Positions 1-7,336 of a DNA stretch of 64,000 nucleotides are shown in pieces (position 1 is the first letter of the stretch; each line of letters opens with the position of its first letter). Source of the stretch: a virus. A program made the translations under genes and the position numbers. Location of the stretch: positions 124,001 through 188,000 of the IMG/VR virus record IMGVR_UViG_3300048008_000449. One strand, 5' to 3'. Below the pieces are notes generated by a model, which was not told the DNA's origin, made no database searches, and worked only from the letters and a program-made list of their open reading frames with translations.

Positions 1-97
1 AAAACCCATTTACGAAAGGATTATTATTATCGTGTACTAACCATCCTATTGAAATTTTTTTGTTTTCTTTTAATAATTGATCTAACTGTTTACGCAT
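1..97 (-). CDS. Partial protein, N-terminal 32 residues only
   Basis: An ATG at 95-97 opens a minus-strand frame that runs off the window start without a stop. The visible part contains a KKISIGWLVHDNN stretch. This resembles the N-terminal SKELGFGWLYNNS and SNELCIGWLYNNN segments of the two large paralogues at 48.5-51.4 kb, so it may be a third, diverged member. That is inferred from about ten residues only. It starts 3 nt after the stop of the neighbouring gene, which fits an operon. Confidence 0.5.
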   Translation of the reverse strand, partial: MRKQLDQLLKENKKISIGWLVHDNNNPFVNGF

Positions 98-100
98 AAA

Positions 101-481
101 TTAATCCCAATGCATCACGTTATGCTTTTGATGCTCGTATGTTTCTTTTAATTGTGTCATTACAGGAATAGAAAATCTAAAACTAAATCTATTAAAATTT
201 ACGGCTGCAAAGCTAGCAGGCTCACATTCAGGTCTTGGTCCTGATTTACTGTGATACCACCAAATCTTTCCATCGCCCTTCATTTCTAAACCTTGTATTC
301 CTTCACCTTTATCCCAATTTTCTAAAATATATTCAAAATCTTTTTGAAGTATTTCTCTCGCAATAACAACATAGTCTGTTACTTTAAAAGAGATCTTAAC
401 TCTACCTAAATCTTTAAATAAGTAAATTTTAATTGGATCTGAAAATAAAACTACTTCGTCTCTATCCTTTATTGTAGGCAT
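101..481 (-). CDS. Hypothetical protein, 126 aa
   Basis: I do not recognise this protein. It has no clear signal peptide, membrane segment or catalytic motif, and it is mixed charged/aromatic with a WWYHSKSGP segment in the middle. Its start overlaps the end of the upstream gene by 20 nt, so it is translated as part of the same accessory operon. Function cannot be proposed. Confidence 0.65.
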   Translation of the reverse strand: MPTIKDRDEVVLFSDPIKIYLFKDLGRVKISFKVTDYVVIAREILQKDFEYILENWDKGEGIQGLEMKGDGKIWWYHSKSGPRPECEPASFAAVNFNRFSFRFSIPVMTQLKETYEHQKHNVMHWD

Positions 482-1211
482 CAGTTATCTCCTTTGCTAG
501 TTCTTTATTTATTTCTTGATGATTTTGAAAATCTTCATAGTATTGATGTATCCAATTTTGATCTGGACTATCAATTCCCACTGTATCCCATAATGTATTA
601 AGTCCATCTAATGTAGACCATTGACTTTGATTTAATGTAATATCACCTTCATCATCGTTAATTTCATTATTAAATTGTTTTTTAGCATTAAAATTAGAAA
701 CAATAGTTTCTGTTGATTGCCAAGCATGATCGTCTTTGCTGTAGTTTGCATTACGTTCATCTTCCATTAAGTAATTATACTCACGTGCTGCCCAACTAAC
801 AATGTTACCATCCCATTCGTCAATTCTTGTTCTAATCATTATTACTGGTATTCCTCTACTCCATTTCCAAATATCTTTATAATTTTGTGCATGTAGTAAT
901 ACGGCAATACTTTTTGTTTCAATTAAGTTTAATAATCCGTCTAATTGATCATTTGAAATATTCATAGTATTTCTAACGTTATAATTATACCATTGATTAT
1001 CAACATCTGATATATTCCAATAGTCATCATGTACACGTATTTTACCTAGCTCGCCTGGTTCATGGTCAATTTCTTTTCCATCTAGTTCGTAACTTGCCCA
1101 GTGTTCTCCTGCTTGGCTTTCTCCGTGTAACATAGGACTATTATTAAGCAAATATGGAACTTCCATTTGACTTATGCAACTATGACTGCATACTAAGTAT
1201 AGTGTATTCAT
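462..1211 (-). CDS. Hypothetical protein, possibly sulfotransferase-like (249 aa)
   Basis: The N-terminus (YLVCSHSCISQMEVPYLL) is arranged like the beta-strand/loop/helix start of the two sulfotransferase-like proteins at 3.1-4.5 kb (ECHLLMHTACLSGNFFL). A PVIMIRTR segment near residue 125 could correspond to the second substrate-binding strand of that fold. The resemblance is weak and no intact PAPS-binding loop is visible, so the function is a guess. The start codon directly follows the stop of the 84-aa gene upstream (TAA-ATG), indicating translational coupling. Confidence 0.6.
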   Translation of the reverse strand: MNTLYLVCSHSCISQMEVPYLLNNSPMLHGESQAGEHWASYELDGKEIDHEPGELGKIRVHDDYWNISDVDNQWYNYNVRNTMNISNDQLDGLLNLIETKSIAVLLHAQNYKDIWKWSRGIPVIMIRTRIDEWDGNIVSWAAREYNYLMEDERNANYSKDDHAWQSTETIVSNFNAKKQFNNEINDDEGDITLNQSQWSTLDGLNTLWDTVGIDSPDQNWIHQYYEDFQNHQEINKELAKEITDAYNKG

Positions 1212-1466
1212 TTAATCCTCTAAGTTTTTTCTTTTTTCTCGAATTGCTTCTTGCAAATCAAGTATTTGTTCATTTTCTATTAATCTAATAATTGTTTCAT
1301 TAACGCCTATTTCATGTTGTATCATTCCTAATTTAACCATTAACTTATCAATTTCCTTTGTGTAATAATCAAGTTCTTTTTGTTTACGAGCTCTTCTGTC
1401 GTAAATGTCTGATATATCAATTATTAACTTTGGTTTCTTATTACTGTTATGTCCTATTAAGCTCAT
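1212..1466 (-). CDS. Small coiled-coil protein, 84 aa
   Basis: A short, highly charged protein. Residues about 20-84 show regular hydrophobic spacing among many Lys/Glu residues, predicting a helical coiled coil. It has no membrane segment or catalytic motif. A good ribosome-binding site (AGAGG) lies about 7-10 nt upstream of the ATG. It is the first gene after the GC-rich intergenic stretch at 1484-1572. Function unknown. Confidence 0.65.
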   Translation of the reverse strand: MSLIGHNSNKKPKLIIDISDIYDRRARKQKELDYYTKEIDKLMVKLGMIQHEIGVNETIIRLIENEQILDLQEAIREKRKNLED

Positions 1467-1483
1467 CTGTCACCTCTTCTAAT

Positions 1484-1572
1484 AAAACACAGGGTTAGCT
1501 GTCCGCTGGCACTGTCCTACGGTGTTGACATGCAAGCAATGAATCTCTGCCGGGCCATGTTTGCTACCTGCT
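1484..1572. other. GC-rich intergenic stretch, unexplained
   Basis: About 90 bases between two minus-strand genes have roughly 55% G+C, against about one third around them. No start-to-stop gene of useful length fits. One minus-strand frame is open without an ATG. Short pairings exist (ACATG/CATGT and GGCA/TGCC on the minus strand) and GGACAG occurs twice, but I cannot fold it into a tRNA or a riboswitch class I know. It could be a structured RNA or a recently acquired fragment. Confidence 0.4.
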
Positions 1573-1576
1573 AGTA

Positions 1577-2284
1577 CTATTTACCAGTAAAAATACTGTA
1601 CCCAATTTTGTATTCAATACCTTGAGCATTAAAGTTTACTGCACTATGTAATTTACCCATATCAAATGTAATTGCATCGCCAGGTTGCCAACGTACAATT
1701 GATTCTACTGTAAGTCCGTGTAGAGCTTCGTATGGTACATGTGTTAGATATTCATCGTATATTTGTTTATTAAATGGAATATCTGTGAATCCTTCTATCT
1801 TAGAATAATCAGTTAAACTTTTATTATAAAAACTTTCAGGTACTTTTGGATATCCTCTAAAACACTTAATAGGGCCATCTAAATAATATTGATCAAATAC
1901 AACAAAATTAGTTGGCTTTGATATTTCTAAAGGAATAACTACTGTCTTAAAGATATCATATATCTTTTCGTGATAATCATCGTTATGAACTATGTGAGGT
2001 CTTTCTACTCTAAATATATTACTACCCCAAACCATATTGTCGCCAATTAAATTATCTACAAAATTTTGTACAGGAGTAAACCATGATTCATATTTCTGTC
2101 TGTCTGGGCTATAGTTCATTACTACAGGACCTTTTGATCCTATATCTTTGTATTTTACAATTTGCTCAGAGTTGTGATACTGATTAAGTAAGTAATCGAT
2201 AAATCCTTGATTAACTACACCTTTGTGTAATTTTGCTGTTTCGTATCTATCAGTAATAACTTTCTTTTGTTCAGCAGTTCTCAT
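1577..2284 (-). CDS. 2-oxoglutarate/Fe(II)-oxygenase-like protein, 235 aa
   Basis: A likely non-haem iron dioxygenase of the double-stranded beta-helix fold. The iron-binding H-x-D appears as HND near residue 99 (RPHIVHNDDYHE). The distal His lies in GKLHSAVNF near residue 212, followed by the closing strand EYKIGYSIF. WQPGDAITFD is the typical strand before the distal His. Substrate is unknown. Its ATG overlaps the stop of the reductase gene (ATGA), so the two are co-translated, and the reductase could supply electrons; that link is inference. Downstream is the GC-rich stretch. Confidence 0.65.
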   Translation of the reverse strand: MRTAEQKKVITDRYETAKLHKGVVNQGFIDYLLNQYHNSEQIVKYKDIGSKGPVVMNYSPDRQKYESWFTPVQNFVDNLIGDNMVWGSNIFRVERPHIVHNDDYHEKIYDIFKTVVIPLEISKPTNFVVFDQYYLDGPIKCFRGYPKVPESFYNKSLTDYSKIEGFTDIPFNKQIYDEYLTHVPYEALHGLTVESIVRWQPGDAITFDMGKLHSAVNFNAQGIEYKIGYSIFTGK

Positions 2285-3060
2285 CCAACAAATGCTCTTT
2301 CTATTACAAATTCACCAGGTGTCTTGCTATCGCCTTCGTTAAATCCTATTCCCTCTAAATAATCTTTTAGTTCTAAATTCATTTCCATTGATCCACATAT
2401 CATAACTCTATCGTGTTCTGCATCAATTGGTGGTAACAATAATTTATCTTGTACTTTACCTTCATACATTGCTGTTGTTACTCTGCCTTCATTTTCATAA
2501 GGCTCACGTGTACATGTAAAATATGTTCTAAGTTTTCCTTCAGTAACTTCGCCAAAAATCTCATCAGTATTTAGGCTTTCAATAAGCTCTCTAAAAGGTA
2601 ATTCTTTTGCTGTTCTTGCACCCCATACTACAATTACCCTACTGTAATGTTCATACGTGTCTACGCCTCTTATAATGCTCATAAACGGTGCAATTCCGGT
2701 ACCTGTAGCTATTAGGTATAAGTTACGTCCAGGCTTTAAATTTGTGTGTACTAAGGTGCCTACTGCTTTACTATTCACTATTATTTCGTCACCTTCTTTT
2801 ACATGTTGTAATTTACTTGTTAATGGACCATCTTGTACTTTGATACTATAAAATTCCAATGTTTCTTGATGATTAGGACTTGCTACACTGTATGCCCTCA
2901 TTATAGGTTTATTCTTTTGTAATTTTTCTGACCAATTATCTAATCCAATCATTAAAAATTCACCGTCTCTAAAACGTGTACCTGGATCACGTGTTATTTC
3001 AAAATGCATTAATTGATCTGTATAGTGTGTTACGTTAAGTACTTTTTCTTTATTTGCCAT
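2281..3060 (-). CDS. fpr: Ferredoxin/flavodoxin-NADP(+) reductase
   Basis: A complete FNR of the short bacterial Fpr type (259 aa, usual length about 250-260). The FAD-binding motif RAYS is at residues 55-58, the nucleotide-binding glycine loop GTGIAPF at 120-126, an ICGS segment lies near 222-225, and a C-terminal aromatic is followed by VG. It would exchange electrons between NADPH and ferredoxin or flavodoxin in the host cytoplasm. No ferredoxin gene is visible in the window. It lies 1 nt after a sulfotransferase-like gene and overlaps the oxygenase gene by 4 nt. It is an auxiliary metabolic gene for a phage. Confidence 0.9.
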   Translation of the reverse strand: MANKEKVLNVTHYTDQLMHFEITRDPGTRFRDGEFLMIGLDNWSEKLQKNKPIMRAYSVASPNHQETLEFYSIKVQDGPLTSKLQHVKEGDEIIVNSKAVGTLVHTNLKPGRNLYLIATGTGIAPFMSIIRGVDTYEHYSRVIVVWGARTAKELPFRELIESLNTDEIFGEVTEGKLRTYFTCTREPYENEGRVTTAMYEGKVQDKLLLPPIDAEHDRVMICGSMEMNLELKDYLEGIGFNEGDSKTPGEFVIERAFVG

Positions 3061-3061
3061 A

Positions 3062-3832
3062 TTATATCTTGTATACTAATTGAGTATATTCCTTAATTAC
3101 TTCTTTCCAATTTGCCAGTGGTTCTCCACCGATCTTTTTTAATAATAATGCATATTCGTCTTCATCAACATCAAATAATAATTTACCTGCGTCAATAACA
3201 TGTACGTCTAGCATTGTTTTTAATTCATCCATTTTTTCTCGCTGACCTTCTAATTGATCAATTAAGAATTTTTTATTCATTTCTACGCCAGTATCTTGGA
3301 ATGTTTCTGGTTCTCCGTTTTTATCTTTGTATGGTCTTAATCTTCTTGCTCTTTCTAAAAATATATCAAAATGTTCTGCACTAGATACATCAGGAAGATA
3401 TAAACATTTAGGTTGAACTGTTTCTAGCAATTGTTGAATTGCTCCTTCTTTCCAACCTTCTTTAACATTGTGTAATAAATTTGGCTTGCAACATATTTTA
3501 GTAAACGTTGCTGAGTTACGTTCATGTGGATGATTGGCTGCAGTAATTGCAGAAAATATAACATGTTCTTTCCATGACATTTTATCTTGATTATCATGTG
3601 TTGTATTTCTAGATGTACCAACTGCACCTTTCCATAAGTTGTGTCTTTCAACTGCAAGGTGTAATGTTTCGTCTGCTTTTTGCCCCCAAAACTTATCAAT
3701 ACGTTTATCAATTCCATAACAGTCTGCAGTTAAAAATTCATCATGTAAAGATATAAAATATAAAAAGAAGTTACCACTTAAACAAGCTGTATGCATTAGT
3801 AAGTGGCATTCAATATCTTCTGCTTTATTCAT
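3062..3832 (-). CDS. Sulfotransferase-like protein A, 256 aa
   Basis: Paralogue of the next gene upstream. Both start ECHxxxHTxxxxGNxFLxxFxLH, where the loop HTACLSGNFFL resembles a degenerate PAPS-binding loop. Both end with a D-x-x-KLLF segment followed by an EY helix and G-x-EPLxxWK, which is the usual tail arrangement of phage sulfotransferase-like proteins. The classical PRSGTT loop is not intact, so catalysis is uncertain. The start lies inside the end of the upstream paralogue (8-nt overlap), and the stop is 1 nt from the reductase ATG. A tandem duplication is the simplest origin. Confidence 0.65.
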   Translation of the reverse strand: MNKAEDIECHLLMHTACLSGNFFLYFISLHDEFLTADCYGIDKRIDKFWGQKADETLHLAVERHNLWKGAVGTSRNTTHDNQDKMSWKEHVIFSAITAANHPHERNSATFTKICCKPNLLHNVKEGWKEGAIQQLLETVQPKCLYLPDVSSAEHFDIFLERARRLRPYKDKNGEPETFQDTGVEMNKKFLIDQLEGQREKMDELKTMLDVHVIDAGKLLFDVDEDEYALLLKKIGGEPLANWKEVIKEYTQLVYKI

Positions 3833-4517
3833 TTATAGTTTCCTTTGCGTACATTAATTTCTTTTTCCATTTATGTAAAGGTTCAGTACCTAAATGTTTT
3901 ATAACGTTTTCATACTCTTGCTGATCATATTTAAAAAGTAATTTATCAACATCAACTTCAACTACAGTATGGTTTTCTTTAATGATATTAATTGCTCTAT
4001 CACTTTTGTTTTTTTGTTCTATAGTGTTTCTATAAATTTCTTCGTATTGACTTTCGTCTACTGTATTCAATAACATTAATCGTCTTGTTATCTTATTATA
4101 AAATTCTGTATTTTCTAAAGGAGTGGATAAATGATATATTACATTAGTACTTATGATGTCCATATGACCTAAACTAACAAATCTTTGTGGTGAATGTATT
4201 TCTGGCTTTACTAGCAATTTAGTAAATTCTGTTTTATCTCGCCATTTAGTATTTGTTTGTTCTTGTAACACATTATTAACATGTGTTTCCCAAGACATAT
4301 CTTTAATAAACCATCTATGATAATCATCAGGTCTAAAATGAAAAAAGTCTCCTTGACCTTTATCGTTATATTCACCATCTTCTGTAATTTTCTTTACTGT
4401 GAATCGAGGACGCAAAGGCGCCATTGCAAAATCTTTATGTAGATTAAACAACCATAAAAATGTATTTCCGTAAAATCCTTGTGTATGTAAACATACGTGA
4501 CATTCAATTTGTTTCAT
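3825..4517 (-). CDS. Sulfotransferase-like protein B, 230 aa
   Basis: Paralogue of the 256-aa neighbour. The shared N-terminus is ECHVCLHTQGFYGNTFLWLF and the shared C-terminus includes VDVDKLLFKYD and LGTEPLHKWKK. The central part differs, as expected for a substrate pocket. A role in modifying a small molecule or cell-surface sugar is possible from the fold but unproven. The stop codon ends 1 nt before the downstream side of the small membrane-protein gene at 4519. Confidence 0.65.
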   Translation of the reverse strand: MKQIECHVCLHTQGFYGNTFLWLFNLHKDFAMAPLRPRFTVKKITEDGEYNDKGQGDFFHFRPDDYHRWFIKDMSWETHVNNVLQEQTNTKWRDKTEFTKLLVKPEIHSPQRFVSLGHMDIISTNVIYHLSTPLENTEFYNKITRRLMLLNTVDESQYEEIYRNTIEQKNKSDRAINIIKENHTVVEVDVDKLLFKYDQQEYENVIKHLGTEPLHKWKKKLMYAKETINE

Positions 4518-4518
4518 T

Positions 4519-4761
4519 CTATATCCAGTTTATAACACCACGGACAGCTAAAGCAAAGTACATTAGTTCCATTAATGCTCTTGGTATGTCTTTGTCTTTG
4601 TATCCCATATATACCCAGATGCTACAACTAAAACAGGCTATACCCCACCCCATCCATTGATACTCTGCTTGTCCACCACTAAGTAAAAAAGCACTTGCCA
4701 TAGCTAAAATAAAACCTAACCAACGAAAACCATCTATGTCTTTGTAGTATCTTATTTTCAT
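4519..4761 (-). CDS. Small membrane protein, 80 aa
   Basis: The longer open frame runs back through two tRNA genes, so the start is taken at the ATG at 4759-4761 (MKIRYYKDIDG). Three hydrophobic helices are visible (about residues 12-28, 36-53 and 62-80). The pattern resembles the short PnuC/YgjV-like membrane proteins, but no substrate residues can be assigned. A late-type promoter CATAAATA ends 5 nt before the ATG, so the transcript would start at the AUG. Confidence 0.7.
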   Translation of the reverse strand: MKIRYYKDIDGFRWLGFILAMASAFLLSGGQAEYQWMGWGIACFSCSIWVYMGYKDKDIPRALMELMYFALAVRGVINWI

Positions 4762-4766
4762 ACTGT

Positions 4767-4774
4767 TATTTATG
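4767..4774 (-). promoter_or_regulatory. Late-type promoter (CATAAATA), leaderless
   Basis: CATAAATA on the minus strand, then 5 nt (ACAGT), then the ATG of the 80-aa membrane protein. In T4 late promoters the start site lies about 6 nt after this octamer, which here is the A of the ATG. Confidence 0.65.
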
Positions 4775-4778
4775 TAAG

Positions 4779-4853
4779 TGGTAGTCCCTAGGAGAATCGA
4801 ACTCCTCTTTTCAGGATGAAAACCTGATGTCCTAACCGATAGACGAAGGGACC
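4779..4853 (-). tRNA. tRNA-Glu (anticodon UUC)
   Basis: A full cloverleaf on the minus strand. Acceptor GGTCCCT pairs with AGGGACT, the anticodon stem TCAGG/CCTGA holds loop TTTTCAT (anticodon TTC), and the T-arm is AGGAG-TTCGATT-CTCCT. The discriminator A is followed by an encoded CCA (4779-4781). It lies 2 nt after tRNA-Asp and should be processed from the same transcript. Confidence 0.93.
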
Positions 4854-4855
4854 AT

Positions 4856-4932
<77 letters not shown>

Positions 4933-4944
4933 TTATTAGTTAGT

Positions 4945-4973
4945 ATTATAAGTTATCTTAGTATATTTGTCAA
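4945..4973 (-). promoter_or_regulatory. Host sigma70-type promoter of the tRNA pair
   Basis: TTGACA at 4968-4973, a 17-nt spacer and a perfect TATAAT at 4945-4950, reading toward tRNA-Asp and tRNA-Glu. The predicted start is about 6 nt before the tRNA-Asp 5' end. The -35 overlaps the last codon of the nuclease gene. Confidence 0.8.
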
Positions 4974-5404
4974 CACCAAGATTCTTTTTTATCACCATAG
5001 TATTCTCTGGCAAATCCATTATCAATTAGCATGTGTCTAAGACTTTTGCCATCAATAATAATATCGCCTAATACTCTGCCACCAAACTTATCCCATTTAG
5101 CAATTGCTACTTGTAGCGTTGTAGATGCGTTAAGTTTATCTTTAGTGAATTGAGATGCTTTCTCACCCCATGCGGCTTCTCTTTCGCACTCAGCTCTCCA
5201 ACCTTTTTCAGGTGTATCAACACCATAAACACGAATGCTTAGTTCTTGTTTAAGTGGTGCTGGTAAAAAGTCTGCTCTAAATGCTACAGTATCACCATCA
5301 ATAACTCTTGTGATTTCGAAGTCATATACTTCCATTGCAATGTCTTTTGCAAAAGCCGGAAGTGTAATAACTGCACAAAATAATATTGTTATTAATTTTT
5401 TCAT
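4970..5404 (-). CDS. Secreted thermonuclease-like (SNase) protein
   Basis: 144 aa with an N-terminal signal peptide (about residues 1-19, MKKLITILFC then a hydrophobic run ending AFA). A staphylococcal-nuclease domain follows: VIDGDTV near 34-40, RVYGVDTPE near 58-66 carrying the catalytic Arg and acidic residues, the KWDKFGGRVLG strand, and the C-terminal YYGDKKESWC. It should cleave DNA or RNA in the periplasm or outside the cell. The signal peptide is odd for a phage nuclease and suggests either envelope-located nutrient scavenging or attack on competing DNA. An AGGAG ribosome site and a late promoter lie upstream. Confidence 0.85.
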   Translation of the reverse strand: MKKLITILFCAVITLPAFAKDIAMEVYDFEITRVIDGDTVAFRADFLPAPLKQELSIRVYGVDTPEKGWRAECEREAAWGEKASQFTKDKLNASTTLQVAIAKWDKFGGRVLGDIIIDGKSLRHMLIDNGFAREYYGDKKESWC

Positions 5405-5422
5405 AATATTCTCCTATACAGT

Positions 5423-5430
5423 TATTTATA
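5423..5430 (-). promoter_or_regulatory. Late-type promoter (TATAAATA) of the nuclease gene
   Basis: A perfect TATAAATA on the minus strand, 18 nt before the nuclease ATG, with AGGAG between them. Confidence 0.65.
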
Positions 5431-5438
5431 TAATTAAT

Positions 5439-5858
5439 CTATCTATGATGTTTTAATTCATAATAGTTGCCAGTTTCATCATTAGGATTTTTACCTTGAT
5501 AATCTCTAACCGCAGCTTTAATTGCATCTTCTGCTAACACACTACAATGAATCTTAACTGGTGGCAACGCTAGTTCTTCAACTATCGTTGTATTTTTTAT
5601 TTCACCAGCTTCAATTAAATTCATACCTTTTAACATAGTTGTTACCATACTTGAACTAGCAATTGCACTACCGCAACCATATGTTTTAAATTTTGCATCT
5701 TCTATGATACCATCTGTTACTTTAATTTGTAACCGCATTACGTCACCACAAGCCGGAGCTCCTACCATACCTGTTCCTACGTCTGCGGCATTGGCATCCA
5801 TTTTACCTACATTTCGTGGGTTATTGTAGTGGTCTAACACTTTTTCTGAATATGCCAT
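5439..5858 (-). CDS. iscU: Iron-sulfur cluster scaffold protein IscU
   Basis: 139 aa, normal IscU length. The three cluster-ligand cysteines are in their family contexts: C37 in GAPACGD (with the nearby Asp39), C62 in TYGCGSAIASSS and C105 in KIHCSVLAEDAI. The Hsc66-recognition-like LPPVK is also present just before C105. It assembles [2Fe-2S]/[4Fe-4S] clusters in the cytoplasm. No cysteine desulfurase (IscS/SufS) or chaperone gene is visible nearby, so it would depend on host partners. AGGAG precedes the start. It could support Fe-S enzymes needed in infection; that is inference. Confidence 0.92.
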   Translation of the reverse strand: MAYSEKVLDHYNNPRNVGKMDANAADVGTGMVGAPACGDVMRLQIKVTDGIIEDAKFKTYGCGSAIASSSMVTTMLKGMNLIEAGEIKNTTIVEELALPPVKIHCSVLAEDAIKAAVRDYQGKNPNDETGNYYELKHHR

Positions 5859-5870
5859 AAGCCTATTCTC

Positions 5871-6755
5871 CTATAAATATTTTATAAATTGTGTATTGTA
5901 TAAACCTTTTTTACGTTTATACATTTTTACATAATCAAGTAAAAACTTTTTCAATCTAAACGAACTCATTATATCTAGATATTCTGTAATAACAATAGGG
6001 CTTGTATACCAATCGTCACCTACTACTATATGATCTACTTCATTATTTGCATACGAGAATTGCGTATCCTGCGAATATGCTTCTGTCAGTTCTTGACGTT
6101 TTTGTACAAATAGTCTTTCATGATCTTCTGGTTCTCCTAAAACAACTGAGGTGTCGTATTTGTTTAGATTGTCTGCTAAATCATGATGGGCAAAATTTAA
6201 CTGCCACATGTATTTTAGTTTACCATCTTCCCATGCTTTAAGATATTCATTGTGATACTTTCCAAACCATTCTTCTTTCCAACCTTCAATGTGACTATGT
6301 TCTTTAGCCCATGATTCTGATTGCTCAGTAACATCATCTGCTGTTTCAATCCATGCAAACGCATAGTTTGTAATATAGAAAAATAGTTGTTCTTCTATTG
6401 TATTGTCAACTAAGATTGTTTTATCTGCTTTAATAATATTATCTGGGTTAGCTAAGTTTCCACTATAGTTACTCCAAATAGCTGTATCAAAGTCTTTTAC
6501 CACATCTTCAAGTTTTGAAAATGGATCAACAGTTCCATGTTCAGTTTTATCTAACTCTTTAAAAGAATCATTAAACTGTGCATGTAACGGATGATTTCCA
6601 TCTTCAATAACTATTCCACCGATGTGATTATGTTGAGGTCGAAGATATCCATCTGTAAACGAATATACTTCTGGCCCAATATTCATTTCTTGTGAAAGCC
6701 ACCAATGTATTCCTGATGCACTTCCTAAATTGTTTTGATATATTGCTAGTTTCAT
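5871..6755 (-). CDS. Hypothetical protein, 294 aa
   Basis: The open frame extends upstream into tRNA-Ala, so the ATG at 6753-6755 (MKLAIYQNN) with AGGAC upstream is taken as start. The protein is acidic and rich in Trp/Tyr/His and has no signal or membrane segment. Segments TILVDNTIEEQLFFYITNY and SPIVITEYLDI look like alternating beta/alpha structure. I see no catalytic motif that I can name. It sits between tRNA-Ala and iscU. Confidence 0.65.
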   Translation of the reverse strand: MKLAIYQNNLGSASGIHWWLSQEMNIGPEVYSFTDGYLRPQHNHIGGIVIEDGNHPLHAQFNDSFKELDKTEHGTVDPFSKLEDVVKDFDTAIWSNYSGNLANPDNIIKADKTILVDNTIEEQLFFYITNYAFAWIETADDVTEQSESWAKEHSHIEGWKEEWFGKYHNEYLKAWEDGKLKYMWQLNFAHHDLADNLNKYDTSVVLGEPEDHERLFVQKRQELTEAYSQDTQFSYANNEVDHIVVGDDWYTSPIVITEYLDIMSSFRLKKFLLDYVKMYKRKKGLYNTQFIKYL

Positions 6756-6768
6756 TAATTGTCCTATT

Positions 6769-6844
6769 TGGTGGAGGTAACCGGGATCGAACCGATGACC
6801 TATTGCTTGCAAAGCAATCGCTCTCCCAACTGAGCTATACCCCC
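6769..6844 (-). tRNA. tRNA-Ala (anticodon UGC)
   Basis: Minus-strand cloverleaf. Acceptor GGGGGTA pairs with TACCTCC and contains the G3-U70 pair that identifies alanine tRNAs. Anticodon stem ATTGC/GCAAT encloses TTTGCAA, and the T-arm is ATCGG-TTCGATC-CCGGT. Discriminator A and encoded CCA follow. Confidence 0.94.
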
Positions 6845-6851
6845 TTAATTT

Positions 6852-7058
6852 TTACTCTTCAAAGTATTTATTCAATACTTCTAGATGATCATCATATTTT
6901 GCAATCAAACCCAATTGTTCTTCAATTGCTTCAATAATATCTGGATGTTCGCCTATACCTACTGATTGATTTAAGTATACATGAACATTAGCTTTATGTT
7001 TTGCAATTTGTCCTTCGGCATGAGCTTTTAGTGCTCCTAATAAATGTTCTCTCATCAT
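6852..7058 (-). CDS. Small conserved T4-like phage protein, 68 aa
   Basis: An all-helical small protein (REHLLGALKAHAEGQIAKHKANV, then VGIGEHPDIIEAIEEQL). The pattern is one I associate with small proteins conserved in T4-like marine myoviruses, with no assigned function. Two ATGs are adjacent (7053-7058). GGAAG upstream fits either. It lies between tRNA-Leu and tRNA-Ala. Confidence 0.75.
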   Translation of the reverse strand: MMREHLLGALKAHAEGQIAKHKANVHVYLNQSVGIGEHPDIIEAIEEQLGLIAKYDDHLEVLNKYFEE

Positions 7059-7145
7059 ACTTCCTTTCGTTGTACTCTTCTTTTGTATTTCCTAATATAT
7101 GGCAATATTTCAGCCCGGCAGTCCTGTTGCCGTCTCCTTTTGTGT

Positions 7146-7230
7146 TGGTGCCCTCGGAGAGACTCGAACTCTCACGTCTTGCGACACAGGTTCCTAAGAC
7201 CTGCGTGTCTACCAATTCCACCACAAGGGC
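7146..7230 (-). tRNA. tRNA-Leu (anticodon UAG)
   Basis: A class II tRNA with a long variable arm (TGTCGCAAGACGT). Acceptor GCCCTTG pairs with CGAGGGC, anticodon stem CAGGT/ACCTG encloses CTTAGGA (anticodon TAG), and the T-arm is GAGAG-TTCGAGT-CTCTC. CCA is encoded. Confidence 0.94.
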
Positions 7231-7235
7231 CTTAG

Positions 7236-7311
<76 letters not shown>

Positions 7312-7328
7312 TTTATTAAGTTACGTTT

Positions 7329-7336
7329 TATTTATC
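7329..7336 (-). promoter_or_regulatory. Possible late-type promoter (GATAAATA) of tRNA-Thr/Leu
   Basis: GATAAATA 17 nt upstream of the tRNA-Thr 5' end on the minus strand. It overlaps the stop codon of the 58-aa gene, so chance occurrence cannot be excluded. Confidence 0.4.

Noticed and set aside
1520-1560. Plus-strand TTGACA within the GC-rich intergenic stretch as a promoter
   Set aside because: No -10 at a proper distance and no plus-strand gene follows.
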